From Caenorhabditis elegans (taxonomy: Eukaryota > Nematoda > Chromadorea > Rhabditida > Rhabditidae), in NCBI RefSeq assembly GCF_000002985.6, contig NC_003279.8, positions 6,944,001-7,008,000 of the forward strand: a stretch of 64,000 nucleotides of DNA, in the 5' to 3' direction. Positions within the stretch are counted from its first letter, which is position 1. Each line of letters opens with the position of its first letter. The notes under the pieces are model-generated. The model did no database searches. It saw only the letters and a program-made list of their open reading frames with translations, and was not told where the DNA came from. The position numbers and the translations under genes are program-made. Shown here piece by piece: positions 1 to 10,672 of the stretch.

Positions 1-2
1 CA

Positions 3-141
3 TATTTTGGTAGTTTATCTCGCGTTAGTTCGTTGATTTAGAAACATTTAAATTCGAATTCAATTTTGGTAATTGTTGGGTGCTTATCGACTTGAAATGT
101 TCTTAAATCAATGAAGTAAAGCGAGATAAACGACCAAAATA
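3..141. repeat. Short inverted-repeat element (MITE-like)
   Basis: Positions 3-23 and 121-141 are inverted copies of a 21-bp arm (TATTTTGGTAGTTTATCTCGC) with one mismatch, separated by about 97 bp of AT-rich DNA. The element probably lies in an intron or 3' part of the TMEM53-like gene. No coding sequence is visible in positions 1-428 beyond the possible read-through of exon 5. Confidence 0.7.
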
Positions 142-428
142 CTTAATTCAAAAATTTTAAAAAATAATAATACTGTATTCTAGCTGAATTTTCAGATTTT
201 AGCAAAATTTTATTATTTTTTTCAAAAAACCTGCAATTAAATTTTTTTGACATTTTTGAGGTCTCGAATTTCGGTCTTTTCAGACCAGTTTTAGTATATT
301 TGAGCAATAAAAATAGTCACAACTTCCAAAAAATAAGTTTAAATAGTGTTTTCTCAATTATGAAAAACGAACCAAGTAAGCTCGTAGATTCAAGAACCAA
401 GTAAGCACAGAAATTCTCGTTTGCTCAC

Positions 429-1358
429 TAATCCATCGTTCAAATGCATCAATTGGAGGAGTTGAAATGACCATTGCCGTAGCGTCTTGTTTTCCATATG
501 GGCGCGATGGGGCACTGAAAAATAAAAATTTAAGAATAACTGAAACCAAAGTTCAATTTCAATATAAAACTCACCTATCGAAAATAATTCCTTTAATTCG
601 TTCTCTTAATTGTGGTTTTTCCTCTGCTTCTGTCCATTTCCAAAATGAAATTAATCCGCGTACTCCGTTCATTGAAAATGAGTGAACAATTATTGGACTG
701 AAAACTGATTAATTCAATATTTAATTTTTTAAAAATCAACCCAACCATTTGGCAAATGATCTGAAATCTCCGGGTTTTGCATCAATTGCTCTGAAAAGTG
801 GTGACATGTAGAATCCAACACGAGAATTTGGAATACTATAGTGATAACATGGTGGACAGAGGGAGACAACTCGATATCTGAAAAAATGTCTAAAATTATA
901 TATATTTCTCATTAAAGAAAGGCTTATAAAATAAACTCTTTTAAATTTCAAAATTCTGGGTAAAAGAGTAAGTTTTTTACCCATTTTTTTCAAATAAAAA
1001 ACTAAAATTTACCCTTCATCATTATAAACTTTAATATACTTGTCGATATGCTTTGGATTTGCTCCAGCCCATCCAACCATCAGAATAACTGGTTTTTTCT
1101 CATCATGATGACTGTCCGAAAGTACAATCGAATCGACGGTAACATCTGAAAATTGAATAAATATTTTCAAAAAAACGTATTCTTATTTTTCCATTTTCTG
1201 TACAAACCTTGAGATTTGGATAAATGAATCATCATTTTAGGTTCAGGAACATGTCTTGTAAAGTAATTTCTCTTTTGAATACACGTTGAGATAACTGCTG
1301 AAGATGTTGATGACGTGGATTTGGCAATTTTTGGAAGAAGGCGCCGGGATGCAAACAT
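429..1358 (-). CDS. TMEM53/DUF829-family alpha/beta-hydrolase-like protein (5' part)
   Basis: Five exons join in phase: 1208-1358, 1013-1145, 746-877, 575-697, and 514 down to about 429. The ATG at 1358 directly follows a TTTTTCAG site, typical of a trans-spliced or immediately spliced start. Residues 1-45 are basic and Ser/Thr-rich, which could be an organelle-targeting leader. The body has the DUF829 pattern: a hydrophobic strand followed by GWAGANPKHIDKY, then YRVVSLCPPCYHYS, then the nucleophile-like strand PIIVHSFSMNG, and FDSAPSRPYG, matching the FDSAPG segment of human TMEM53. In vertebrates the family is a nuclear-envelope protein; here the role is inferred only. The 746 boundary uses a weak GTTGGG donor, chosen because it alone keeps the frame. 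The exon-5 end is uncertain (GTGAGC donor at 428, or an in-frame stop at 358). About 100 C-terminal residues expected for the family lie outside the window. Confidence 0.75.
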
Positions 1359-2065
1359 CTGAAAAATATTAATTTGATGGAAATTTAATGTGAATAAAAT
1401 AGTGTATTTAGCAGGAGCTTATTTAAGATTTCAATCTATTTCTGGAATTTACTCTTTATCCTAAAACCATTCCAGAATTCACAAGCGTTCCAGTTTTTGC
1501 GTTCATAAAAATAGTCAGTTTGTCGAAAATCCCCAAATTAAATAGAATGTTTTCGACTTTTCACGAACATGTAAGATTGAATACACAGTCAAGGAAAAAA
1601 AGGATAATTCATTAAATCATAAAAAAGAACATGAAACAAATGGAAAGATCTAACAAAACAAAAAGGCAATATTTAAAGAGAAAATCGAGAAGCCGAGAAA
1701 ATTTTCATCACGAAAATGCATGTAAACAGCATGCTTTCAAACCGTCCGTTCAACTTCCTGCGTCTCTCGTGTTTTTCATGATGTATTCTTCGTTTTCTCT
1801 CGTTTCTTTGCGTCATCATCACGAGGGATAACATAGAAGTGGAAGAACAGAAGGAAGGTTCAAGAATTCTGGATAATTAAAAATGGTTAAATTAGGAAAA
1901 TGAGTTGGAAATACAATGATATTAGAAAATAGTGAGATATTCCTAGAGCGCTCAGATTTAGTTTACATGGTACAAATTAAAAGAGAAAAATAAAGAGATT
2001 ATGTTGAAAATATTGAAAACCCAGAACTATTTCGCTAGCATTTCTGGTATTCACAATATTCAACC
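1359..2065. other. Intergenic region, no gene supported
   Basis: This holds the upstream region of the TMEM53-like gene and the 3' side of the next minus-strand gene. A 66-codon plus-strand frame at 1631-1831 is Lys/Arg/His-rich, has no splice context and resembles no known protein, so it is not called. Confidence 0.6.
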
Positions 2066-2360
2066 TTAAAGATATTGGAAAATACGATTATAATTTGAAT
2101 AACAGTATAAGTTATGATATCCTGATATAACTTCTTCACCAGTGACTGCGTTGGACGCTGAAAAACAACAAAATAAATATATAAATTTTCAGCATAGACT
2201 TCAGACTATCAAATTATAGCCTTTTGGAATTTTCAATTTTGCACAAAATTATGAATAAATTTATTATTGACTTATTTATGATACTTTTTTAATCATAACC
2301 TTAAAAAGCGAAAAATTCATACCTTTTACACGACGTATAGCTGAACTTCTACGCAATGAT
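2066..2360 (-). other. Possible alternative terminal exons of the 2506-6566 gene
   Basis: A 38-nt exon (2323-2360) and a last exon (2066-2157) are flanked by good splice signals (TTTACAG; GTATGA; TTTTTCAG). Together they read SLRRSSAIRRVK followed by about 30 residues ending in YNRIFQYL and a stop at 2066. They need an incoming phase of 2, whereas exon 10 ends in phase 0 at its GTCAGG donor. The link is therefore not proven: they could be an alternative C-terminus reached through an exon I cannot see, or 3' UTR. Confidence 0.3.
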
Positions 2361-2505
2361 CTGTAAATTAAGAGTTCTTAAAATTCTTACGATCTTCGAA
2401 AAGGGTATGTATGATTGGCCACACTGAATAATGTTTATCAAAGTTTCAAAAGTTCCAAAATTAAAATTTATAACGCTTACTGGGAGACGCCGGCGATTTT
2501 TAAAA

Positions 2506-5500
2506 TTAAAAACAATTCCTGACCTCAATATCATTATCGTCGTCGTCGTCATCGTCAATAGTGATGAACTCGATATTTTCGGTTGATCTACGAGATGCAT
2601 TTCTATTAAATTTTGAAGATCCTTGTTCTGATGAATCGTCCTCCATGAGCATATTATTTTCTGTATTTTCTGCAGTTGTCACGAATGAAGAACGAACTGA
2701 AATTAAATTAATCAAAGTTTTTTTATAATTAAAAAACGATAATTTGGTTAATACCTTGTTGCGCAAGATTTTGATCCATCTTCCTCTCAGCTTCTACAAT
2801 TTCTATAAATTCAATGTCATCTGCACTTGATGCTACATCATTTTCGACTTTCTGTTCGTCTTCACTATCCGAATCTGATTCTGAATTTTCGGATTTAAAT
2901 TCCGTATCACCATCATCTTCGAGGAATTCAGAAGTCATATCAGTCGTGTATGCAGGCTTGAAACTTTGTAAGGCACAATATATTGGTCCATAAATGTCCA
3001 TTTTATGTTGCTCTCTGGTCCATGTTGATTTATCGGCTGGCAAAGGAGGCAGTACATAATCTGTAAAATTCATTTTCAACAAAATCGACCTCTTATTGTT
3101 TTCACTGTTCAATGATTTTGAGAAAGCCTTTAAGAATCAAAAGTTTCGAATAAATCTACTTTCTTCTGACTACATACCATCGCCAGGAAGTTCAAATCCA
3201 TTTGCCAATAATCGCCTGATCATGTTTCGATTCCTTTTTCTTTCACTTTCCGAAATTCCCAACAAGATAGTTGACTCCTGTTCCACTTCTTTTTCCTTGT
3301 TAACTCGCTTTTTTTTAAGTCCTTCCTTCTGTACGGTTTCCTTCCGAATTTGAACTTCTTTATGACAGAATAAATTCGGACGTTTGACGACTCTTCCCGA
3401 TTGTGTACGGTGTTCCTGCGAATCGATCATCGCAAACGGAAGAGCATCCGGTGTTACACTACGACTTTTCTGAAAAATTATATGAACGAATGTTCGAATT
3501 TATGGAAACATCACACATTTTTGGCCAGCGATGAAGAAGACGTCGATTCGTCTGAGATGTGTCGAAAACGTTTTGAGATTGGATTCGGATCCGTTGATGG
3601 CCGTTTTAATTTCTTTGGTGAATCCGAATTTTTTTTCTAAAAGTTGAACTGAACATCCAATCAAAAAATATATAATTCTAGTTACCATTGATGTGTTCTC
3701 CATTCTGGAATGTTTGGCGATAGTGTCGACTTTCGAAGTGTGAATAAATTTTTTAAGAGACTCGAGCATTTTCTTATTGATCGTGTCAGCCTTTCCTAGA
3801 AATTCGTTCACAGATTGATTCACTTCTTTTTGGGCTGCTGTCATAAAGATGCAGAAATGAAATTCAACTGGTGGGTACGATTCGGAGCAGAAAACGCAAA
3901 AAGTGTGATGAGAAGGTCGTTGAATTGGCAGCAGAGATATTTTTCTCAGACTTTTTTCAACCGAAGAGTAAGCATGTCGGTAATCATCTGAAAAACATAA
4001 TTTTAAAAAATTTAAAGTGACTAGTTGTTAGAAGCAAGAAGACATTGTTTATTTTTAATGATTGAAATATTTTACACTTAATCCTATGAATTCTTCGAAG
4101 GCAAGATGTAATCGATTAAATGCTCAAAATAATATCATTTTAACAAAATGCATTATCGCTCTGTTGTGGGTTCTCGGCGACTGAGAGGGGGAAGGTGTGT
4201 CGACATAGGTCGAGGAAATAATTTAATTATTTTTGCTCGTTTCTTTAAGGAAGAATTCTTTGAAATAATTTTGAAACTAATTTAATTATTGAAATACCCT
4301 CTGTTGATTCTTCTTCGTCTCCATTTTCTGGTTCCTTTCGATCCATTGATTTCTCAACTTCAAATTCGAATGAATTATCCGATTTGTTTTGACCCGTAGT
4401 GTATCCTGAAAACATGAAATTTTTACGAGATTAAAAATAAGAGTATGATTTGTTTTCAAACATTTTCAAAAACTACAAAATTAAACTTTCGTGGTATAGA
4501 AAGAAAGATACAATTCGTTTGCAAATTTAGTACCACAATTTCCACAAGATCACGAAAGTTTCAGAAAAATGATTGATTCTCAATAAAAAATTGGAATCTG
4601 AATTTTTCTGACTCATTAGCCAATCTGGTGGACATATCTGCCATGCACATTCATCTATCGTCCAATAATTGGTCGTTGGCATGTTGTAAGGGTCAAAGGT
4701 CAACTGAGTGGTGTCTGAATCAAACCGATCTATTGAAATTGCAGAAAATTATCACCATGTTCAAAAATAGATGAAAAGCGAAAATTACTTCAGCAGAGTT
4801 CTTATGGCGTCTGCGGAAAACGGGAATTGCCCGCGGTCTGAGGCGTTCATGGTGCGGGGAAAAACGAGGGACTTTCTCGCTTCGCTATTGGTCAATTTCA
4901 AAAAGTGGGCGTGTCCAGCCAATTATAGGCTGTAAAATTTTAAGCTGAGCAATGGGAAAGCGAAAAAACTGCAGGTCACGCCTACTTTTTTGAATTTTGA
5001 GGAAAAAAGCGAGGAAACTCCGGTTTTGCACTATGGATGCACCATTATGGTGCGTCCATAGTCTGCGGAAAACTGGAATTTCCCGCGTGCGGAAGCGTCC
5101 ATAGTCTGCGGAAAAAACAAGGAGTTTCTCGCTTTGTTATTGGTCAATTTCAAAATAGTGGGCGTGTCCAACCAATCAGAGGTTGTAAAATTTTAAGCTG
5201 AGCAATGGGAAAGCGAAAAAACTGCGGACCACGCCTACCTTTTGAATTTTGAGGAAAAAAAAAGCGAGGCACCACCGAAAGGAGAACAGGTGAGAAAGGA
5301 GAAAAACGAGAAGGAGAATTACGAAAAGGAGAACACAAAACCACGCCCATTTTTCCGTGCGGTGCGCAAGTTTTTGCAGAAAATTCTGCAATTTTTTATT
5401 TTCAAACGAAACAACGAAACTCCGAAATAACGCATTGGTGATAAATGACGCGCGATACGTTATTTCGGAGCTTCGTTGTTTCGTTTGAAAATAAAAAATT

Positions 5501-6566
5501 GCAGAATTTTCTGCAAAACCTCGCGCACCGCACGGAAAAATGGGCGTGGTTTTGTGTTCTCCTTTTGGTTGTTCTCCTTTTCGTAATTCGCCTTCTCGTT
5601 TTTCTCCTTTCTCACCTGTTCTCCTTTCGGTGGTGCCTCAAAAAAGCGAGGAAACTCCGGTTTTTCCGCAGACTATGGACGCACCATTACCAAAATTCAC
5701 TTTCCGGAACATTATCAAATTGAAGCTCCCGTCAGAATCAGAGTAGGAGTCAGGGAGAGAGTTAGAATCGCCGGCATCTTTGAATACAGTAAAATTATTT
5801 TTCAAATAAAGTAGGCAAACCTTGTTTTTCGGTTCACCTTTCTCTCTTTTTTGGTTCACCTTTCTTCGCCTTAAACGCGGCTTTCTTTTTTGCCAACTTC
5901 TTCTTTCTATCATCGTAATCATCAAGTGGATCATCAATATTTGAATTATCAGAACCCATTTCATGTCTTAGTTTTTTATATGAATTTGAACACGACGGTT
6001 GCTCCGACAATTGACGAATCTTAATAGTTTTCATTGCTTGTTCACAATCAATAATATCAAAACCTACCTTCGACGATGATGCTGTAGAAAAATTTTCAGT
6101 ATTCGGAAGATTTGGTTTCATGAAATTTGCTCCCGACTTTGGCTTTGGCTGGAAAAATAAACAAATATACAGACTAAATATTGACTTTTTGCCCGCCGGC
6201 CGAGTTTTTGAAAGGCGCAGCCACCTTGAAGACAACTGTGAAAACGAAGTATTCAATGATACAATCTCTTTTACATCTTCAAAAATTTCAATGAGTTATT
6301 GACAAGCCGTCTTATATACTTGAAAATAATAATGCTTATACTTTCAGATATGTTAATTTGCATAGTGAAATTACCTCAATTTGAAACATTCTCCAAAGAT
6401 TGTATTCGCACGGATTTTCTTCTCCATTAATCCATTCGAAACGAAAATACGTATTCATTTGTCCCGTTGGTGACAAAAGAATGATAATCGTCAAGGTCTC
6501 TTCAAAAATAATGTTCAAACTAGTACAGATTTTTGCAAATGGATTTCTCTGCAGTTCTCACCGCAT
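2506..6566 (-). CDS. Unrecognised acidic, low-complexity protein of about 699 aa
   Basis: Exons: 6562-6566, 6375-6519, 5860-6235, 5691-5777, 4613-4729, 4298-4405, 3515-3987, 3178-3469, 2755-3060, 2506-2696. All junctions agree in phase. The ATG at 6566 lies just downstream of a TTTGCAG acceptor. The N-terminal 50 residues include a Trp/Tyr-rich segment (FRFEWINGEENPCEYNLW). Next come a Lys-rich stretch near the end of exon 3, an Asp/Ser-rich exon, then NYWTIDECAWQICPPDWL. A Cys/His cluster (FCVFCSESYPPVEFHFC) precedes a predicted helical stretch, a very basic segment with SGRVVKRPN, and a C-terminus of alternating acidic runs and Ser patches ending in a seven-Asp tract. I recognise no catalytic domain. 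The charge pattern suggests a nuclear or chromatin-associated protein, which is inference. Intron 4 contains a 0.9-kb transposable element. The 3' end is unsettled: either the stop at 2506 or further small exons. Confidence 0.65.
4811..5688. mobile_element. Composite foldback DNA element inside an intron
   Basis: Two imperfect tandem copies of a unit of roughly 250 bp (about 4811-5045 and 5060-5265) each carry the block TCTGCGGAAAA, a CTATTGGTCAATTTCAAAA-like stretch and TTTTAAGCTGAGCAATGGGA. They are followed by a large near-perfect hairpin (about 5262-5650, centre near 5444) whose arms contain purine repeats of the AAGGAGAA type. Both outer ends carry versions of GGTGCGTCCATAGTCTGCGG. It contains no transposase; open frames inside it are by-products of the palindrome. 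It lies between exons 4 and 5 of the 2506-6566 gene. Confidence 0.8.
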
Positions 6567-7241
6567 TTTTGTAATGAAAAAATTGTCCCCCGATATCTCA
6601 AAAAACACTGCAAACTTGAATTACAAAAAAATTCGACGAGAAATGAAGAGAAATCACCTGAAACCAAAACAAAAAAGGAAGCGAAGGCACGATAAAAGTG
6701 TTCAAAATGAACTCTTGAACGGATGAGCGCAGGTTACGGTAGCACTCGTTTCACGTGTACAAGTTCATACAGCGAACGTTACAAGGGAGACACTTTTATC
6801 CGGAATGGTCTCGCCACGCACTACATATACTTTTTTATTACTGTAGAAAATTATCTCGTTTTTTCTTTAGTTCAAACAATTTATTATGATTGAAAATCAC
6901 GAGATACATGAGAAAGTTTAAGATAAATTAGCATAATTCAATCGAATGTGATGTGTCAACAATTAAGTGTTACAATTGTCCATTTCAAATTTTTTAAAGA
7001 TTTTTATATTAGTTTAGCTAGACGTTTAATAGATATAATATTTTTAAAGTTTTTCCTGTTATTTGCATTAGTAGAACTTTTGCTTTGCACCAAATTCTCA
7101 TTTGCAATTTATTAGAAAACAAACACTCGCTCAATGATCAATCGCTATCAGTTGCCCTTGATCTGTTTTCTATTTACAAATACTTTTTACAGACTATTAC
7201 CCATTACTGTTCCTTTTCTTCTCAACGCATCTTCTCATTCA
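6567..7241. promoter_or_regulatory. Divergent upstream region shared by two genes
   Basis: This AT-rich segment separates the minus-strand gene starting at 6566 from pcbd-1 on the plus strand, so it should hold both promoters. No TATA-type core can be assigned. A block around 6800-6825 carries GGTCTCGCCACG, a repeat motif that recurs near 27500, 29975 and 60610. A GTTTCAG and a TTTGCAG acceptor at about 6600-6660 fit 5' UTR splicing or trans-splicing of the minus-strand gene. Confidence 0.4.
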
Positions 7242-7895
7242 ATGCATTCTTCATATTCTCATTTTCTTCAACGTCTTCGTACATCCGTCTCATATCTCTC
7301 TGTCTCTCATTTTCCATCCACTTCATCTCATCGGTTATTCTCGACCACAATCGGTGTGTTTGCCAGAAAGAAAATGGTGAGTTTTCTCATGTTGTTATTA
7401 TACATTTTGGGAGAATAAAAAAATGTGTGCATTCAGTTTCATTTAGTTTATTTTTTAAGTGCTCATATATATTTTTCTTGAAGAATGTTAGAATTAGTAA
7501 ATCATACTACCCTGTGAAAGAAACTCAGGAAATAAAATTCCCGATTTTTAGCCTCTTCTCACCGAATCTGAACGTACTGAACAACTTTCGGGCCTGAAAA
7601 CTGCTGGATGGAAACTTGTCGAAGGGCGTGATGCGATTCAAAAGGAGTTCCATTTCAAGGATTTTAATGAGGTATTTAAATATCCCGAATAGTTTTCTTT
7701 ATCTTAAATTCATTTTTCTAGGCATTTGGTTTCATGACTCGCGTCGGATTGAAAGCGGAAAAAATGGATCATCATCCAGAATGGTTCAACGTTTACAATA
7801 AGGTGGATATCACTTTATCAACCCACGATTGTGGAGGATTGTCGCCAAATGATGTGAAGCTGGCTACTTTCATCGAATCGATTGTTAAAAAGTAG
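7242..7895 (+). CDS. pcbd-1: Pterin-4-alpha-carbinolamine dehydratase
   Basis: Exons: up to 7376, 7552-7671, 7722-7895. The conserved core starts at the ATG at 7374, the last codon of exon 1, and gives a 98-aa protein of the normal family size (about 100 aa). The enzyme dehydrates 4a-hydroxytetrahydrobiopterin, recycling the cofactor of aromatic amino acid hydroxylases. The active-site signature is complete: [16 protein letters not shown], then [14 protein letters not shown]. The frame stays open upstream, with in-frame ATGs at 7242 and 7134. From 7242 the protein would be 142 aa, with a basic, Ser/Thr-rich leader containing [14 protein letters not shown] that resembles a mitochondrial presequence. 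Either start could be real. A poly(A) signal, AATAAA, lies at 7929-7934. The gene is convergent with the next one. The symbol is from memory of the C. elegans gene T10B11.1. Confidence 0.9.
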
Positions 7896-7928
7896 ATTAC
7901 ATTTTTCGTTGTTTATTTACTTTGCAAA

Positions 7929-7934
7929 AATAAA
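7929..7934 (+). terminator. Polyadenylation signal of pcbd-1
   Basis: A canonical AATAAA lies 34 nt after the stop codon, the usual distance for nematode genes. Confidence 0.6.
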
Positions 7935-8166
7935 ATATATAAATTGTAACAAATACGAAGTTGAACATAAAAAACAAATTTTAAAACGAAATGTTTTGAA
8001 AATTAATAACAACACACACTCACGAAATCAATACAAATTGAATTTTTACAGGAAGCAAAAATAAAACTCATTTGATACTTTTAAGACATTAAAGTGATAT
8101 ATAATGATAACATGACAATTTGAACGTTTCTTATAGAAATTTAAAATAGATACCTGAACAGATAAC

Positions 8167-10153
8167 TTAGTAAAGTGAATTCATTCCAAATGTATTCCTA
8201 GTGACGCCGAAATGGAGTTTTGGATGCGATCTGAAAAATTGGGATATTTTTTGGCACACGAAATACGTATTTTCATGTAATTAATGAAAATACAAACCTT
8301 CCGCTAAGATCTTTCACTGATTTATTTTTCTCATTCCAATCTTCTTTGCCAAATCCAAGCGATATCGAAACATCAGAAAAATGTGATTTACGATCCGATT
8401 TGGTAGAGCTAAAACAATTTATTCCGAAATCAAAATATAAATTTAAAACTAACTCATTCTTTTTCTCAACATTTTTCAGATTGAAATCGTACTTTTCTTT
8501 GTTTTTCTCATGTGGCCAGGTATCTTGTTTGATTATATTTTTATGAGATTGTAAGGGGTACAGACGACGAACGTTGACTGGAATTGGATGATGATCATAA
8601 GATGCTGAAATTAAATTTTCAGAATTAGTTGTCAGTTTTTCTATGTATACTTGTCTGCTCATTTCCCATTCGATAGTTATCGAAACTGTTCGTATAGTGA
8701 TTATAACGATTCTCCAGATCACGCTGTTTCGGTTGTGATGAATGTGGATCAGAAGGGCTAAAATTAATTTTGTTAAAACAGCTCTCTCTCTCTCTCGCAA
8801 AGCTAACAACCAACCGATCATGTGAATTTTTCTTGTCATTATTCCTTTTAATTTCATACTCAAAAACGGTCTGACCAGAAGAAGATGAAGAATCTGAAGA
8901 ATGGCTGTTTGATTGATATCCACTTGAAGTTGAGGCAGATTTTGATCCAGAAGATGTCGACTTCTTTTTCTTTTTCATATTGAGCTTTTCTTCTCTAGCG
9001 CGTGTAAAATCTCCCGTCGAAGTACTGAAAAAATGAAAAATTTACATAAAAATAAATTTAAAAAAACTTACGATTTTGGTTTTGGAGGCTCCTCGACTGC
9101 GATTTGAGATGATTCAAATGTAAGATGGAACAGCGGATTTTCAAGTTTTTCCTCTGACATCACTTTCTTTGGAAATCTTCTTTAAAAAAAAGTTTTTAGA
9201 AATTCGGAACACGACAAAAAGTGGAAAAACGAAAAACTAACATATTCCCGTTTTTATTGAGTTTCGGTTTTTCATAATCCTTCCTCCACGAACCAGCAGG
9301 CCAAAATGGATTAATATTTTTGTCGGTAATCTCATTGAGCTTCCGACACAAAGAAATCCGTTGCTCTTTATTATAAGCTTCTGGTTCTCCGGGTAAAGAT
9401 TTTCTGTGGGCGATAATGAGTCCGTGTTTATTTAGATGAATATCGTAATGATCACGGAGCTGTGGAATGGTCACATACATTTGGATAGCCAAACGAATTT
9501 TTGCGACCTTTGTGAAGGTCATGTTTTGAACAGCTATACTCATAAGAAGAGCGTTCATTATTGGAGCTTCGAGCTCATGAAGGAGAAGCCTGAAAAATAG
9601 TTTTTAAAAGAATTTGCTTGAAAAATATTAGAGACTTACCATTTTATGGCTAAATTAACGATTGGAGCTTTTTCGTGAATCAATAAGTTCATCGAAACCA
9701 ATACAATCAATCCATTAACATTGATTTGATCCAAAACTTCTGTTTCATATTTAATAATATATTTCGATACTTCAATCGCTGCATCATCTGTGGTTTTGTC
9801 AAATCGGGATAAAAGTGTCATCGTTGGACGGAATGCTTTCTGATGAGAAATCGATAAACTACTCAAAGATGCTTCATTCAGAACTCGGAGCACTAACGAT
9901 CGTTTTTCCTTTTCCGAGGAAAAATCTGAAACTTTAGAAAGTCTTATTGGTATCAAAATTAGAAGAAAATTTCGGAATATGATAATATTTTCGCGATAAT
10001 TTCTCGTTTCAAAAATATAATTACTCATAAATTTTTCAAAACTGTGTTTACAATTAGCTTTCCGAAAAAGGCAACGCGTTTGAAAAAACGAATAGGAAAC
10101 ATTTTAACGAATTTATATTCTAAAAAGAACTTACTTTCATTTGATTTCTCCAT
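8167..10153 (-). CDS. Unrecognised 467-aa protein: helical N-terminal half, Ser/Lys-rich C-terminal half
   Basis: Nine exons join perfectly (1404 nt): 10135-10153, 9640-9925, 9242-9589, 9072-9179, 8815-9024, 8651-8757, 8454-8604, 8298-8408, 8167-8230. Exon 1 is only 19 nt, ending at a GTAAGT donor. Residues 1 to about 200 are rich in Leu/Ile-spaced helices (for example VNGLIVLVSMNLLIHEKAPI), consistent with an alpha-helical repeat or scaffold fold, ending with NPFWPAGSWRKDYEKPK. The rest is polar and probably disordered: a KKKKKSTSSGSKSASTSSGY stretch, a Ser run, and His/Arg/Asp-rich segments. There is no signal peptide or membrane span. I do not recognise the family. A nuclear or RNA-related scaffold role is possible from composition alone. 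It is convergent with pcbd-1 and only 271 bp separate the two stops. Confidence 0.85.
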
Positions 10154-10672
10154 GCTCAGTCCATAGAAGTTGATTTTTAATTGTAAAACTACCAAAAATT
10201 TTAGGGGAAAAATGAAACTGAATTCAGTTTTACAAAGTTTGCATTTAAAGCTGCGCCAAACTATTTTCTCGACGAGACCCCTACAAATTTTTCATGTACG
10301 CGCCTTTAACAGATTATGGTAATATTTTTCGGCGAATCCGCGTCTGTTTAATTTTAATTAAACATGTTTTATGTGTGTTTTAATTCATGAAGCATCATTA
10401 ATCACAATTCTTTAAATACAAATGTTCATTACATTCTTTACAAAAATTTAAATACAAACATTATCAAATTCGTCACTTATGGATGAATTAATTAATTAAA
10501 TAAAAATCTTTGAATCAGAATGATTCTACGTGGCAATCACTCACACTGGAACACGCTTTTTAAGAATATAAATCTCTTAAAAAATCAAATGAACCGAGTA
10601 TGGAACGGGGATGGAAGGTTGGGTAACAGGTTATTCGGTGAGAATATGTAATAAATAATAATATTGATTGAA
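10154..10672. other. Short intergenic gap: rege-1 3' end and upstream region of the 467-aa gene
   Basis: This segment must contain the rege-1 3' UTR and the promoter of the 8167-10153 gene. A fragment around 10270-10310 (CTCGACGAGACCCC then CATGTACGCGCCTTTAA) resembles the inverted-repeat family seen elsewhere in the window. No ORF is supported. Confidence 0.4.

Noticed and set aside
5150..5746. Several overlapping 60-90 codon frames on both strands
   Set aside because: All lie in the arms of the foldback element, and the same sequence reads open in mirrored frames because of the palindrome.
6149..6185. 37-nt intron-like segment (GTCAAT...TTTTCCAG) in the 699-aa gene; a similar one at 3649-3685
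   Set aside because: Both are shorter than usual nematode introns. Reading through keeps the frame with flanking exons, while removing either shifts it.
7085..7597. 170-codon plus-strand frame overlapping pcbd-1
   Set aside because: It is a different frame from the PCBD exons, spans intron 1 and is Phe/Ser-rich from T-rich DNA.
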